Assembly: GCF_022900255.1 (NCBI RefSeq)
Contig: NZ_JALIRM010000014.1
Span: 1 to 64,000 of the forward strand
Direction: 5' to 3'
DNA length: 64,000 nt
Source of the DNA: Lederbergia wuyishanensis
GTDB taxonomy: Bacteria > Bacillota > Bacilli > Bacillales > Bacillaceae_C
Positions 1-8,026 of the stretch are shown piece by piece (within the stretch, counting starts at the first letter, position 1; every line of letters starts with the position of its first letter). The translations under genes were made by a program, and so were the position numbers. The notes below the pieces were generated by a model. That model saw only the letters and a program-made list of their open reading frames with translations. It was not told the origin of the DNA and searched no databases.

Positions 1-247
1 AGCAAATGGTACAGAGTTCTCTAACCTTTCTCCGCTTCCTGAATCAGAAGAAGGTTTAGCAGAGCAACGTGTCAACGATATCTATGACGAAGCAAGAGCG
101 AAAGCCCTTCATGCGAAGAGTGAAGAAGAAGTGCTAAAAATTCTGGACCAAGCAGAAAAAGATGCTCAAGCAGTCGGATATAGTAAAATGCTAGAATTCA
201 AAACGAAAAAATGGCAAGCAAACAAAGATAGAATGGCTGGTAACTAA
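1..247 (+). CDS. Extracellular sugar-binding lipoprotein, C-terminal fragment (cut by window edge)
   Basis: The first complete codon begins at base 2 and the frame runs for 81 codons to a TAA at 245-247. The peptide is nearly the same as the C-terminus of the next gene (583-2244): both contain ESEEG, RVNDIYDEARAK, ILDQAEKDA and LEFKTKKWQ and both end in MAGN. It is therefore the tail of a tandem paralogue of a large (about 550 residue) LplA/YtcQ-type solute-binding protein of a carbohydrate ABC importer. The signal peptide and ligand-binding lobes lie outside the window. A strong hairpin follows the stop codon, so the two paralogues are probably transcribed separately or with attenuation. Confidence 0.85.
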   Translation, partial: ANGTEFSNLSPLPESEEGLAEQRVNDIYDEARAKALHAKSEEEVLKILDQAEKDAQAVGYSKMLEFKTKKWQANKDRMAGN

Positions 248-260
248 TAAATAATAAAAT

Positions 261-320
261 GCCACATCAGACATAGAGTGTTATTAAATTGACACTCTAT
301 GTTTCTGAAGTGGCTTTTTT
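261..320 (+). terminator. Rho-independent terminator after first sugar-binding paralogue
   Basis: A long imperfect stem pairs GCCAC...CATAGAGTGT with ACACTCTATG...GTGGC, followed by six T. Its inner stem (TAGAGTGT/ACACTCTA) is shared with the hairpin after the downstream paralogue at 2277-2306, so the 3' ends of the two genes were duplicated together. The rest of the gap (321-582) holds the promoter and leader elements listed separately. Confidence 0.8.
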
Positions 321-361
321 AGTTTGTTTCAACAATATTCTACAATTCTCTTAAGTATTTA

Positions 362-390
362 TTGACTATTTGTTACACCAAGTTTAAAAT
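362..390 (+). promoter_or_regulatory. Putative sigma-A promoter for the sugar-binding gene at 583
   Basis: TTGACT (362-367), a 17-base spacer and TAAAAT (385-390). It implies a leader of roughly 185 nt before the start at 583, which contains the cre-like and inverted-repeat elements at 474-519. Judged by eye only. Confidence 0.4.
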
Positions 391-473
391 GATTATAACA
401 ATATGATGAAAAGGGTTTCATGAAGGTTTTTTTATTTTTGTAATAATAACACCATATATATTTTTTTGTGAAA

Positions 474-519
474 GGTAAGCGTTTTAATTTTATGGATAGT
501 TGCAACCGCATTTATCCAT
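474..519 (+). promoter_or_regulatory. cre-like site and inverted repeat in leader
   Basis: Bases 474-487 (GGTAAGCGTTTTAA) resemble the CcpA operator consensus TGWNANCGNTNWCA with two mismatches. Just downstream, ATGGATA (492-498) and TATCCAT (513-519) form an inverted repeat around a 14-base centre, a possible operator for an unknown regulator. Both lie between the putative promoter and the gene, so they could act as roadblock sites. Confidence 0.35.
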
Positions 520-582
520 GCTTAGATTGGTTTAAGGCGCAAGCTTTAAATATATATAAAGTATAATTAGGGGGAAAAATGA

Positions 583-2244
583 ATGAGAAACAAGATGAAG
601 TTTTTAACTTTATCTCTAGTCGCTCTACTTATGGCTTTTAGTGTATTATCCGGTTGCTCAAAAGATAGTGCCGGTGATAACAAAGGCAATACCGGTGACG
701 GATCAAAAAATTCAGGTGGTAAGAGTGAAGGATTCGTATTAGGTGAGGACGAGCTAGAATACACAATGTACGGTCATTACGACTGGTACACAATGCCAAA
801 TTGGGGTGAGGATGCTGCTTCAAAATGGATTAAAGAAAACAAAAAAGTTAACGTAAAGTCCGTTTCCTCTGGTGGTAACGCAGCCCAAAAGTTCAATACG
901 ATGATTGTTAGTAATGAACTGCCAGATGTTATCTGGATGGATCGTGGTCCAGATGTAGAAAAACTTCGTGAGGCTGGAATGCTTGTTCCACTTGATGAAT
1001 ACATCGAAAAATATCCAAATCTTAAAGAATGGGCTGGCGAATCAACACTTAATATGCTTCGTTCTGAGGATGGACATATTTATCAGTTTCCAAACTGGTA
1101 TACAACTCAACCAAACGGTAACTCAGGTTATGTTGTAAACGATAAAATATATAAAGAATTAGGTTCTCCAAAATTAGAAACAACAGAAGATCTTTATGCT
1201 TTCTTAAAACAAGTAAAAGAAAAATATCCTGATATTATTCCTTATGAGCCTGGCCAAGGAGACGGACTTGATATCCTTTACTCCGCTTTTGGTGAAGATC
1301 ATACGACAGCATTTGTAGGAATGCGTGCGGTTCCACAAGGTGATAAGCTAACTTCTATCTTTGCAGATCCTGTTTATAGAGAATCTATGCTATATGTCAG
1401 CAAGCTTTTCCGTGAAAAACTTATCTCACAAGATGCTTTAACACAAACAGCTGACCAGGTTAAGGAAAAAGTAATGACTGGTAAATTTGCAGTTTATGCA
1501 GGAAGCAGTCCAACAGTTAATTCTAACTTAGCCCACTCATTATTAAAAGATCAAGATCCAGATGCGGGGCTATTCATGGTTTGGCCGTTCCATAAAGAAG
1601 GCTTAGATAAAAATAAAATTTGGACAGGAAGCTGGTCACAGCTAGGATGGAACGTAAGTGTTATCACGAAAGCAGCAAAAAATCCTGAAGCTATCTTTGC
1701 ATTCTTAGACTGGTATACTGGACCTGAAGGTCAACGTCATATATTCTGGGGACCAGAAGGTTTATATTGGGAAGGAACTCATGCTGTTGATGGAATAGCA
1801 GAAGCTCCTGTATTCACCGAGAAGTTTGTTACAGATGCTACAGAACGCGATAAATTAATGCAAGCAACAGATCCACTTCAATGGGCTGGAAACACTGTAT
1901 ATATTGACAAATCCAAAACTGCATTCGAGATGACATTACCAGAAGAACAACAAAACTGGGCTACAAGATATCAATCTCAAATTACTTGGAAAACACAATA
2001 TAATACAACTGAATACGTTAACCTTTCTCCAATGCCAGATTCTGAAGAAGGTATAATTGAACAGCGAGTTAACGATATTTATGACGAAGCTCGTGCGAAA
2101 TCAGTACACGCGAAGAGCGACGAAGAAGTCATTAAAATCCTTGATCAAGCAGAAAAAGATGCTAAATCTGTAGGATATGAGAAATTATTAGAATTTAAAA
2201 CAAAAAAATGGCAAGAAAACAAAGCGAAAATGGCTGGTAACTAA
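583..2244 (+). CDS. Extracellular sugar-binding lipoprotein, LplA/YtcQ-like
   Basis: A 553-residue solute-binding protein of a CUT1-type carbohydrate ABC importer, anchored outside the membrane. It has a lipoprotein signal peptide (basic MRNKMK, hydrophobic core, lipobox LSGC with Cys25), then a Ser/Gly/Asn-rich linker and the bilobal binding domain. The size and the C-terminal extension fit the large LplA/YtcQ subgroup associated with complex glycans such as rhamnogalacturonan or xylan fragments. The ATG at 583 is preceded by AGGGGGA at 8-9 bases. It is a tandem paralogue of the gene ending at 247. The permeases are not downstream here (a DUF624 gene follows), so they are probably upstream of the window. 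Substrate unknown. Confidence 0.85.
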   Translation: MRNKMKFLTLSLVALLMAFSVLSGCSKDSAGDNKGNTGDGSKNSGGKSEGFVLGEDELEYTMYGHYDWYTMPNWGEDAASKWIKENKKVNVKSVSSGGNAAQKFNTMIVSNELPDVIWMDRGPDVEKLREAGMLVPLDEYIEKYPNLKEWAGESTLNMLRSEDGHIYQFPNWYTTQPNGNSGYVVNDKIYKELGSPKLETTEDLYAFLKQVKEKYPDIIPYEPGQGDGLDILYSAFGEDHTTAFVGMRAVPQGDKLTSIFADPVYRESMLYVSKLFREKLISQDALTQTADQVKEKVMTGKFAVYAGSSPTVNSNLAHSLLKDQDPDAGLFMVWPFHKEGLDKNKIWTGSWSQLGWNVSVITKAAKNPEAIFAFLDWYTGPEGQRHIFWGPEGLYWEGTHAVDGIAEAPVFTEKFVTDATERDKLMQATDPLQWAGNTVYIDKSKTAFEMTLPEEQQNWATRYQSQITWKTQYNTTEYVNLSPMPDSEEGIIEQRVNDIYDEARAKSVHAKSDEEVIKILDQAEKDAKSVGYEKLLEFKTKKWQENKAKMAGN

Positions 2245-2259
2245 TTAGCCATATACAAA

Positions 2260-2327
2260 AGGGCCACTTCGTGCTGTATAGAGTGTCATATATTTGACAC
2301 TCTATATACGTGCCGAGGTCAGGCCCT
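2260..2327 (+). other. Intercistronic stem-loop between binding protein and DUF624 genes
   Basis: An inner perfect stem TATAGAGTGTCA/TGACACTCTATA (2277-2288 and 2295-2306, 6-base loop) is extended by outer pairing of GGGCC (2261) with GGCCC (2322). No U-run follows, so it looks more like an mRNA-stabilising or attenuating hairpin than a terminator. That would keep binding-protein mRNA in excess over the downstream gene. Confidence 0.6.
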
Positions 2328-2369
2328 TATGTTATTCTAAACAAGAAAGATTGTTTCGAGGGGGACATC

Positions 2370-3116
2370 ATGGGATACACAGGCTTTTCAAGGATACTTC
2401 TTGCAGTTTCTGAATGGATTATGAAATTTTCGCTAACTAATATTCTATGGTTGCTTTTTAATTTACCAATCGTCTATTTTGTACTGACTTTGCTTTATGC
2501 AGATTCTTTTGAAAAACTTCAATTAATTGTTATCACATTAGCCATTTTAACACCATTTTTCTTTTTTCCTGCAACAACAGCAATGTTTGGAGTTGTTAGA
2601 GATTGGATACTAGAAAAAAAATCCATGACACTTATCGCTTCTTATTGGAAATATTATAAAGAAAACTATGTAAGGAGCTTGCTTGGAGGCCTTATTATTG
2701 TACCAATATGGTCTGCATGGCTTTACAACTTTTTAACTTCTGGTGTAAAAATGGGTTCAGTATCATTTTATTTTTACGTAGCTATTACAATATTCCTGTT
2801 TACTATTACTGTTCATTTCTTTTCAGATACTGTTCATTTTCAAGTTAAATTAAAGGATTCACTTGTAAAATCGATTTTGCTGGCTATTGGAAATCCTCAT
2901 TATACTATTGGTATAGCATTATTAAGTGGAATGCTAGTTTTTATGTTAATCAAATATATACCAGTCCTCATTCCATTTTGCATAGGTTCAATCATAGCTT
3001 ATTTATCTTTTTATGGATATTATCGGATATTTTTAAAAATGAAATCATTAGTTGAAAAACTTGAAGGTTCGGTTGAAAATACAGTTCAAAACTCGGAAGA
3101 AAGTACAGAAAAATAA
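2370..3116 (+). CDS. DUF624 (YesL-family) membrane protein
   Basis: A 248-residue protein with about five hydrophobic segments. Near the N-terminus it has the DUF624 pattern of a long helix ending in NILWLLFNLPIV, then a PATTAMFGVVRDW-like motif, also present as PATAALYGVVRQW in the protein at 17860-18492. DUF624 proteins are small integral membrane proteins found beside carbohydrate ABC importers; their function is unknown. The ATG at 2370 is chosen because GAGGGGGAC (2358-2366) precedes it; a longer frame from 2310 has no binding site and overlaps the hairpin. It probably shares a transcript with the binding protein at 583. Confidence 0.8.
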   Translation: MGYTGFSRILLAVSEWIMKFSLTNILWLLFNLPIVYFVLTLLYADSFEKLQLIVITLAILTPFFFFPATTAMFGVVRDWILEKKSMTLIASYWKYYKENYVRSLLGGLIIVPIWSAWLYNFLTSGVKMGSVSFYFYVAITIFLFTITVHFFSDTVHFQVKLKDSLVKSILLAIGNPHYTIGIALLSGMLVFMLIKYIPVLIPFCIGSIIAYLSFYGYYRIFLKMKSLVEKLEGSVENTVQNSEESTEK

Positions 3117-3159
3117 ACTTTTTCTAGTTGGTACTTATTGTAAAACCAAGCAGTAAACC

Positions 3160-3187
3160 TTGAATTTTTACGAACAAATGTTATAAT
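3160..3187 (+). promoter_or_regulatory. Putative sigma-A promoter of ssrA
   Basis: TTGAAT (3160-3165), 16-base spacer, TATAAT (3182-3187). Initiation near 3194 would give a precursor about 60 nt longer than mature tmRNA at its 5' end, to be removed by RNase P. Confidence 0.55.
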
Positions 3188-3255
3188 AATTTATGTAACA
3201 CCTCAGATGTTTTGATCATGGTTACTAATAGTACCTAAAAACATCTTCTTATCAT

Positions 3256-3620
3256 GGGGACGTTACGGATTCGACAGGGATAGTTCGAGCTTGGGTTGCG
3301 AGTCGAGGGGATCGTCCTCGTAAAAACGTCAAAGCCAATAATAACTGGCAAAGAAAACAACAACTTCGCATTCGCTGCTTAATAACAGTCGAAGCGGTTC
3401 CTCCCTCCATCGCCCATGTGGTAGGGTAAGGGACTCACTCTAAGTGGGCTACGCCGGAAGTCCTCCGCCTGAGGACCATGGAAGAGACCAATCAGGCTAG
3501 CGCTTCGGATGCCCGTCGATAGGCGAAAGAAGACGCGAAACAATAATATATTGACTACACTCGTAGACGCTTAAGTGGCGATGTTTCTGGACGCGAGTTC
3601 GACTCTCGCCGTCTCCACCA
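3256..3620 (+). ncRNA. ssrA: Transfer-messenger RNA (tmRNA)
   Basis: The 5' end GGGGACGTTACGGATTCGAC and the 3' end CGTCTCCACCA pair to form the tRNA-like acceptor stem (7 bp), with encoded CCA, and a T-arm sequence GCGAGTTCGACTCTCGC precedes the 3' end. Length is 365 nt, normal for Bacillales. The tag reading frame runs 3347-3382 and encodes GKENNNFAFAA followed by two stop codons (TAA TAA); the charged alanine adds a leading Ala. The RNA rescues stalled ribosomes with SmpB and marks the products for proteolysis. smpB, often adjacent in Bacilli, is not in this window. A terminator follows directly. Confidence 0.97.
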
Positions 3621-3646
3621 AATACATATTTGGTGGTTTTTATTTT
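3615..3646 (+). terminator. ssrA terminator overlapping the CCA end
   Basis: CCACCAAAT pairs with ATTTGGTGG followed by TTTTTATTTT. The left arm uses the 3' CCACCA of the tmRNA itself, so 3' processing must open this stem. Confidence 0.85.
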
Positions 3647-3782
3647 GATCTTTTTTCAAAAATAATACTGTGAAACTCATCCAGTACTAATATGTCGTAT
3701 GTTATTTTGTCTTATTAATATTTTAGCTAGATTACACTGCAGTAAAATTGCAATCTTTGAAATCTCATATATTCTTATCGTA

Positions 3783-3826
3783 AAAAAGCCAGTTAATTCC
3801 TTGAAAATAAGGAATAACTGGCTTTT
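3783..3826 (+). terminator. Bidirectional terminator-like hairpin
   Basis: AAAAAGCCAGTTAATTCCTT pairs with AAGGAATAACTGGCTTTT (one bulge) with T-runs on both strands. No gene was recognised between ssrA (3620) and this hairpin, nor between it and the toxin promoter at 3967; it may isolate ssrA from the toxin locus. Confidence 0.65.
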
Positions 3827-3966
3827 ATCATTCAAAAATAGCTTATCCTATACCAATTAAGGCAAAGATGTTTAGATTGCAAGGAAAAATAATACCCGGT
3901 CTACAGTATTGAAGACCCAGGTAAAAAATTTTACATAAGTCAATCATCCTATTTGGAAGAAAACTC

Positions 3967-3995
3967 CAGACATGTTATCAGAATAGTGATATAAT
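3967..3995 (+). promoter_or_regulatory. Extended -10 promoter of holin-like toxin
   Basis: TATAAT at 3990-3995 is preceded by TGA (an extended -10, TGnTATAAT), and CAGACA lies 17 bases upstream at 3967-3972. The start would be near 4002, giving a 60-nt leader to the toxin GTG. Confidence 0.55.
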
Positions 3996-4061
3996 TAAAA
4001 AATCAATAGAATTGGTTTCTCAAGGGTGGTCAGCATACCTCTATAGAAAGGGGGAGTGCTT

Positions 4062-4145
4062 GTGTCGGTCTTTGAAGCGTTGATTTTTGCGTGTACCTTT
4101 GCAGGCTTACTCGTGGCAATGCTACAAACTGGACCAAAAAAGTAA
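4062..4145 (+). CDS. Holin-like type I toxin peptide
   Basis: A 27-residue peptide, MSVFEALIFACTFAGLLVAM followed by LQTGPKK: one hydrophobic helix with a short polar basic tail. This is the layout of the putative holin-like toxins (TxpA/BsrG/Fst-like membrane toxins) of Firmicutes. The GTG at 4062 is chosen because GAAAGGGGGA ends about six bases upstream; an in-frame GTG at 4056 is too close to it. The stop codon overlaps an inverted repeat whose minus-strand reading is a terminator for a convergent RNA, as in known type I loci. The peptide is probably bacteriostatic or lytic when translated and held off by the antisense RNA. Activity has not been shown here. Confidence 0.65.
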   Translation: MSVFEALIFACTFAGLLVAMLQTGPKK

Positions 4146-4301
4146 CCCACCCTTGAGCCTCCAAGCATAAGGGGTGGGTTGATATCCTGCTAATAGCCGA
4201 TTGCCCATGGAGGGAACCTTCTATTGTATGGACCGCGTAGTGCTTCAACGTAACCGTGGTTTCCAGCACCAGCGGTCTGTTTTTAAAATATGCTTCTGTA
4301 T
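4133..4301 (-). ncRNA. Candidate antisense antitoxin RNA
   Basis: On the minus strand AACCCACCCC...GGGTGGGTT (4180-4144) is followed by ACTTTTTTGG, a good intrinsic terminator lying inside the toxin 3' end. A minus-strand TATTAT (4313-4308) could be the -10 of its promoter, though the -35 (TAGTAA) is weak. The resulting RNA of about 165 nt would overlap the toxin mRNA 3' region completely, matching the RatA/TxpA and SR4/BsrG arrangement. The 5' end is an estimate. Confidence 0.5.
4231..4284 (+). terminator. Terminator of toxin mRNA
   Basis: GACCGC (4231-4236) pairs with GCGGTC (4272-4277), with TGTTTTT downstream. It would give a toxin mRNA of about 280 nt in which the last 140 nt are an untranslated, structured region complementary to the antisense RNA. 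Confidence 0.6.
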
Positions 4302-4469
4302 ACTTTTATAATACCCGAAATAATAAATGGTTACTATTGAAAAAGGTAAATACTTTATCTATTTGTCACAGAAGCAAATAGGAAATGTGTATAATTTTGA
4401 GAGCAGACGCTGTTTTTGAAGGTGAGTATTAGTATGGTTATTGTGAAATATAGTCTCTAGGTGATAGTA

Positions 4470-4789
4470 ATGGATAAGGAACTGTTATATGCTATTGAAA
4501 AATAAATTGAATATATGAAAAACCATTTGGATCAATAAAGCACTTCAGAAGAGCTAGCTGGTAAATTTGGCTACAGTACGTCTATTTTTTAAGATCCTTT
4601 AAGAAGCTATGGAAAAACACCATTTTATATCTGAGTTAAGGATTGAAGCGAGCAAGGAAATTTTATTGTACCCTCGAACACGATCCCCTAAAATGTATAT
4701 TAGTTGTTGGACATAAAAGTATAGGTTCTTTTACCTCATGTTTTAAACAATTTGTAGGGTGGACTCATCAACAATTTAAAATCAAATAA
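4470..4789 (+). pseudogene. AraC-family regulator remnant (DNA-binding domain)
   Basis: Conceptual translation in shifting frames gives MDKELLYAIEK, then LAGKFGYSTSIF, YGKTPFYI, SELRIEASKEILL, and finally GSFTSCFKQFVGWTHQQFK with a stop at 4787. The order and spacing match the two helix-turn-helix motifs of an AraC-type C-terminal domain. Several in-frame stops (for example TAA in the fourth line) and at least two frameshifts break it. The N-terminal effector domain is absent or never existed, as in short AraC proteins. Not functional as it stands. Confidence 0.7.
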
Positions 4790-5582
4790 ATCACACTATT
4801 GTGCCCTCGAGAACAAAAAAGATAGGTGTTAAGGTTATCAATCACGCTAATGGTTCCCTTGAAAGAATAAAAGCTGAGGGTCAAGGTCACCAATTACAGT
4901 ATTGGTGCCTTTTTAATCTAATAAAGTTTGGGGAGATTTAGGTCATCAATCTCTGTATCTTTTCTAAATCTTTAAGAAATAAAAATGATCAAACCGCTCA
5001 TTAATCGTTTAGAAATAAATATTATATCATTCCGTTTTTTCCTCATTAACCTCCATATTACCACGATAATTCAAATATTAATTTATTAGTGTTCCGAAAA
5101 ATTCATCATTACCTTTCAACTATTTATTCCCTCAATACTTTTTGCCCATTGCTTTTCTGCTTTAGAAAATGGCATAATTCCATCAATGAATTCATATTTC
5201 TCCTTAAGGACTAATTATTATTAAGGTTACAGTCTCTCTGTTTATTGACTTTTAATCTTAAAAACTATTTGTTCATAAAGTTTTTTAGTCAACAAACGAG
5301 AAAAAATGACAATGTTTGTGAGATTTTTCTACAAAAATTCCCAATGAAAAAAATAATCTTCCAATTATGGAAAACATATGATAGTATTTATAAAAAATAG
5401 ACTGAATGTTTGATTGATTAAGAAATGTAATCGCTTAACTATGATTTTTGTCTTATAAAATTATGGTTGTTTAGGAATAAAGTAGTGACGAAATAATTAA
5501 GGAGGTGGTTTTCCACAATAATCATTTGGCGCATTTATACAAATGTTGTAACCATTGAAACATTAAAAAGGGGGTAACTGGG
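4790..5582. other. Intergenic, decayed sequence without a recognisable intact gene
   Basis: Nothing intact was found. Three imperfect copies of a short hairpin-like motif lie at about 4834-4860, 4883-4912 and 4940-4966; the second (CACCAAT...ATTGGTG followed by CCTTTTT) looks like a terminator. On the minus strand around 5150-5205 a frame without a start reads FIDGIMPFSKAEKQWAKS before a stop, possibly a gene remnant of unknown family. Bases 5427-5440 (TGTAATCGCTTAAC) are a weak cre-like sequence, two mismatches, upstream of the sugar importer at 5583. Confidence 0.4.
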
Positions 5583-6926
5583 TTGAAGAAAGTGTCAAGT
5601 ATCTACAAGGTATTTATGATGATTTTTATTTTAGTTATATCGGCTGCTTTGACTGGATGTGGTGGAGATTCAGCTGGAGGCAAGGGTGGTAAAAAAGTAG
5701 AAATTACTTGGCTAGTAAGAACAGATGCCAATATGATTAAGTGGGAAGAACAAACGATCGCGGATTTTGAAGCAAAGAATCCTAATATTAAAGTAAAATT
5801 GGAAACGATTCCACAAGATGAGATAGACCAACGTTTAACGACAATGATTTCTAGTGGAAACGTGCCGGATGTATGGTCTTCCAACTGGGCTAACTCTGGA
5901 TTTGCAACATATCGTGGTATGGATGCATTACTAGATTTAACCTCTTATGTGCAAAACGATGCTCAACAGCTTAAGGGAATTCCGGATCACTTAATGGATA
6001 TTTATAAGATTGATGGAAAGATTTATGGAATTCCAATGTTAGGGATTGGAAGTTATCTATTTTATAACAAAGATTTGTTCGATGAAGCAGGATTAGAATA
6101 TCCACCGACTGATTGGAATGATACATCATGGAACTGGGATAAGGCTCTTGAATACGCACAAAAGTTAACAAAAGATAACGGTAAAGCTGCTGACAAGATT
6201 TACGGATTACTTGATAACAACTCACCTGCACGTAAAGCTTGGTCATTCGGAGGAGAATTCTTTAAACCAGAAGCATATACAACTGGGGTTATGGGAGAAC
6301 CAGCAATCCTAGATAATCCTAAAAATGCTGAGGCACTTCAATTTTTTACTGATTTAATCAATAAATATAAGGTTTCACCTACACCTTCTGCTTTAGATGC
6401 TGTTTCTCAGCTTGGCGATCCTTTTATGACTGGAAAAGTAGCTATGGTCGTTAATGGTGGTTGGGGTTTCTGGGCATATAAGCCTGCAGAGTTCAACTGG
6501 GGAGTTGCACCAATTCCTTATATAGAAGGACGTATACCGACTTTATACGTAGACCCGTGGAATATTAGTGCAAAAAGTAAACATCCTGATGAAGCTTGGG
6601 AATTCGTAAAATTCCTTGCTGATCCAAATGGTGCAGCAAAATCATTTATGGAAGCAACATCAGCTACTCCGGCAGATGCAACTTTAATGGAAGATTGGTA
6701 TCAACAAATGGCTGAAATTACTGGTATGTCAGTTGAAGACATCAAACAAGTTAATGATGGTGCATTTGTTGATGGTAAAGAAGCAGACAATCACTTGATT
6801 ACTAAGTTCTCAATTATTGGAACGACCATTGATCAAACAATGACAGCCGTTTACGAAGGCAAAAAGACAGTAGACGAGGGCTTGAAGGAAATAGATAAGA
6901 ACCTCCGTTCATTGGATTTGGATTAA
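5583..6926 (+). CDS. Sugar ABC importer substrate-binding lipoprotein (family 1)
   Basis: A 447-residue extracellular solute-binding protein. The signal peptide ends in the lipobox LTGC (Cys26) and is followed by a Gly-rich linker; the mature start KVEITWLVRTDANMIKWEEQ is typical of family 1 (MalE/UgpB-like) binding proteins. The TTG start at 5583 is supported by AAAGGGGGT (5567-5575). It is followed by a strong intercistronic hairpin and two permease genes (7061, 8027), forming a CUT1 importer without its own ATPase. Nearby Gfo/Idh/MocA dehydrogenases suggest a sugar, polyol or sugar-acid substrate, which cannot be named. Confidence 0.88.
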   Translation: MKKVSSIYKVFMMIFILVISAALTGCGGDSAGGKGGKKVEITWLVRTDANMIKWEEQTIADFEAKNPNIKVKLETIPQDEIDQRLTTMISSGNVPDVWSSNWANSGFATYRGMDALLDLTSYVQNDAQQLKGIPDHLMDIYKIDGKIYGIPMLGIGSYLFYNKDLFDEAGLEYPPTDWNDTSWNWDKALEYAQKLTKDNGKAADKIYGLLDNNSPARKAWSFGGEFFKPEAYTTGVMGEPAILDNPKNAEALQFFTDLINKYKVSPTPSALDAVSQLGDPFMTGKVAMVVNGGWGFWAYKPAEFNWGVAPIPYIEGRIPTLYVDPWNISAKSKHPDEAWEFVKFLADPNGAAKSFMEATSATPADATLMEDWYQQMAEITGMSVEDIKQVNDGAFVDGKEADNHLITKFSIIGTTIDQTMTAVYEGKKTVDEGLKEIDKNLRSLDLD

Positions 6927-6954
6927 ATAATAATTAACCAAGTATACAATTAGA

Positions 6955-6978
6955 GGGTGCCACGTATGTATGGCACCC
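6955..6978 (+). other. Intercistronic stem-loop
   Basis: A perfect 8-bp stem GGGTGCCA/TGGCACCC (6955-6962, 6971-6978) with no U-run after it lies between the binding-protein and permease genes. It is a likely mRNA-stability or partial attenuation element allowing more binding protein than permease. Confidence 0.6.
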
Positions 6979-7060
6979 CTACTAACACAATATTAATTAT
7001 GTGTTAGCAGGGACCCAGACTACGAATCACCCTTTAAAGAAAAAACGGAGGGACTATAAA

Positions 7061-8011
7061 ATGGAACCAAAAGCAAGTATTTCTACAAATCAAAATGTGA
7101 TAATTCCAAAAAAACGTAAGCTTTCTGCAGAGGCAAGAAAAGAAGAAAGAGCATTTTGGATATTTATTTCCCCTTGGATTATCGGATTTATTTTTTTCAC
7201 AGGTGGTCCAATTATCGCTTCTTTAGCTTTGAGTTTTAGTAACTATAATGTTATCGATTCACCAACATTTACAGGCCTTGATAACTTTTCGAAATTATTT
7301 AATGACAAATTATTTTATAAATCACTTACGGTTACCGCGTATTATGTTGTTCTTGCAGTGCCTTTTAGTATTATTATTGGGCTTGCATTAGCAGTATTGC
7401 TTAATCAAAAGGTAAGGGGACAGGCTTTTTTTAGGACGATGTTCTATGCGCCTTCTATTATATCGGGCGTTTCCGTAGCATTTCTATGGTCATGGTTATT
7501 GAACCCTGATTTTGGAATTGTAAACGGCTTGCTGAGTGATTTATTTGGAATTGATGGTCCGGGTTGGTTTACGGATACTAAAACGGTAATTCCTTCGATG
7601 GTGCTAATGCAGCTAACAGCTGTTGGGGGCACAATGGTTATTTTCTTAGCAAGTTTGCAATCGTTACCAGCAGAATTATATGAGGCGGCTGCAATAGATG
7701 GTGCGAGTAAATTTAAACAATTTTTTAAAATTACAGTACCACTTATTTCACCAGTAATATTATTTAATACAATTATGGGCATTATAGGTTCCTTCCAAGT
7801 ATTCACACAAGCCTATATCATTACTAGAGGTGGCCCAGATTGGATGTCTTACTTTTACGTACTCTATTTATTTGATACTGCCTTTGGCCAATTTAGGATG
7901 GGATATGCGTCTGCCCAAGCATGGATATTATTCATTATCATCTTCACATTCACTATGCTTTCCTTATGGGCTTCTAAAAGGTTGGTACACTATGAATATG
8001 AGTCGAAATAG
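7061..8011 (+). CDS. Sugar ABC importer permease, MalF/UgpA type
   Basis: A 316-residue inner-membrane permease with about six transmembrane segments. It carries the EAA loop EAAAIDGASKFKQFFKITVP that docks on the ATPase. The ATG at 7061 is preceded by CGGAGGG (7046-7052); an in-frame GTG at 7001 has no ribosome binding site. A basic cytoplasmic N-tail (KKRKLSAEARKEE) precedes the first helix. It pairs with the next gene as a heterodimeric channel for the binding protein at 5583. ATP hydrolysis must come from a shared MsmX-type protein; a candidate lies at 59178. Confidence 0.9.
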   Translation: MEPKASISTNQNVIIPKKRKLSAEARKEERAFWIFISPWIIGFIFFTGGPIIASLALSFSNYNVIDSPTFTGLDNFSKLFNDKLFYKSLTVTAYYVVLAVPFSIIIGLALAVLLNQKVRGQAFFRTMFYAPSIISGVSVAFLWSWLLNPDFGIVNGLLSDLFGIDGPGWFTDTKTVIPSMVLMQLTAVGGTMVIFLASLQSLPAELYEAAAIDGASKFKQFFKITVPLISPVILFNTIMGIIGSFQVFTQAYIITRGGPDWMSYFYVLYLFDTAFGQFRMGYASAQAWILFIIIFTFTMLSLWASKRLVHYEYESK

Positions 8012-8026
8012 TAGGGGGGCGATCGT

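Noticed and set aside
3256-3620. tRNA gene at the CCA-ending sequence
   Set aside because: The acceptor-like ends belong to tmRNA; the 5' GGGGACGTTACGG and the internal tag frame identify ssrA.
4030-4269. Minus-strand 79-codon frame across the toxin locus
   Set aside because: No binding site or recognisable product; the region is better explained as a toxin peptide gene with antisense RNA and terminators.
7001-7060. N-terminal extension of the permease at 7061
   Set aside because: The GTG at 7001 has no ribosome binding site, while CGGAGGG sits just before the ATG at 7061.
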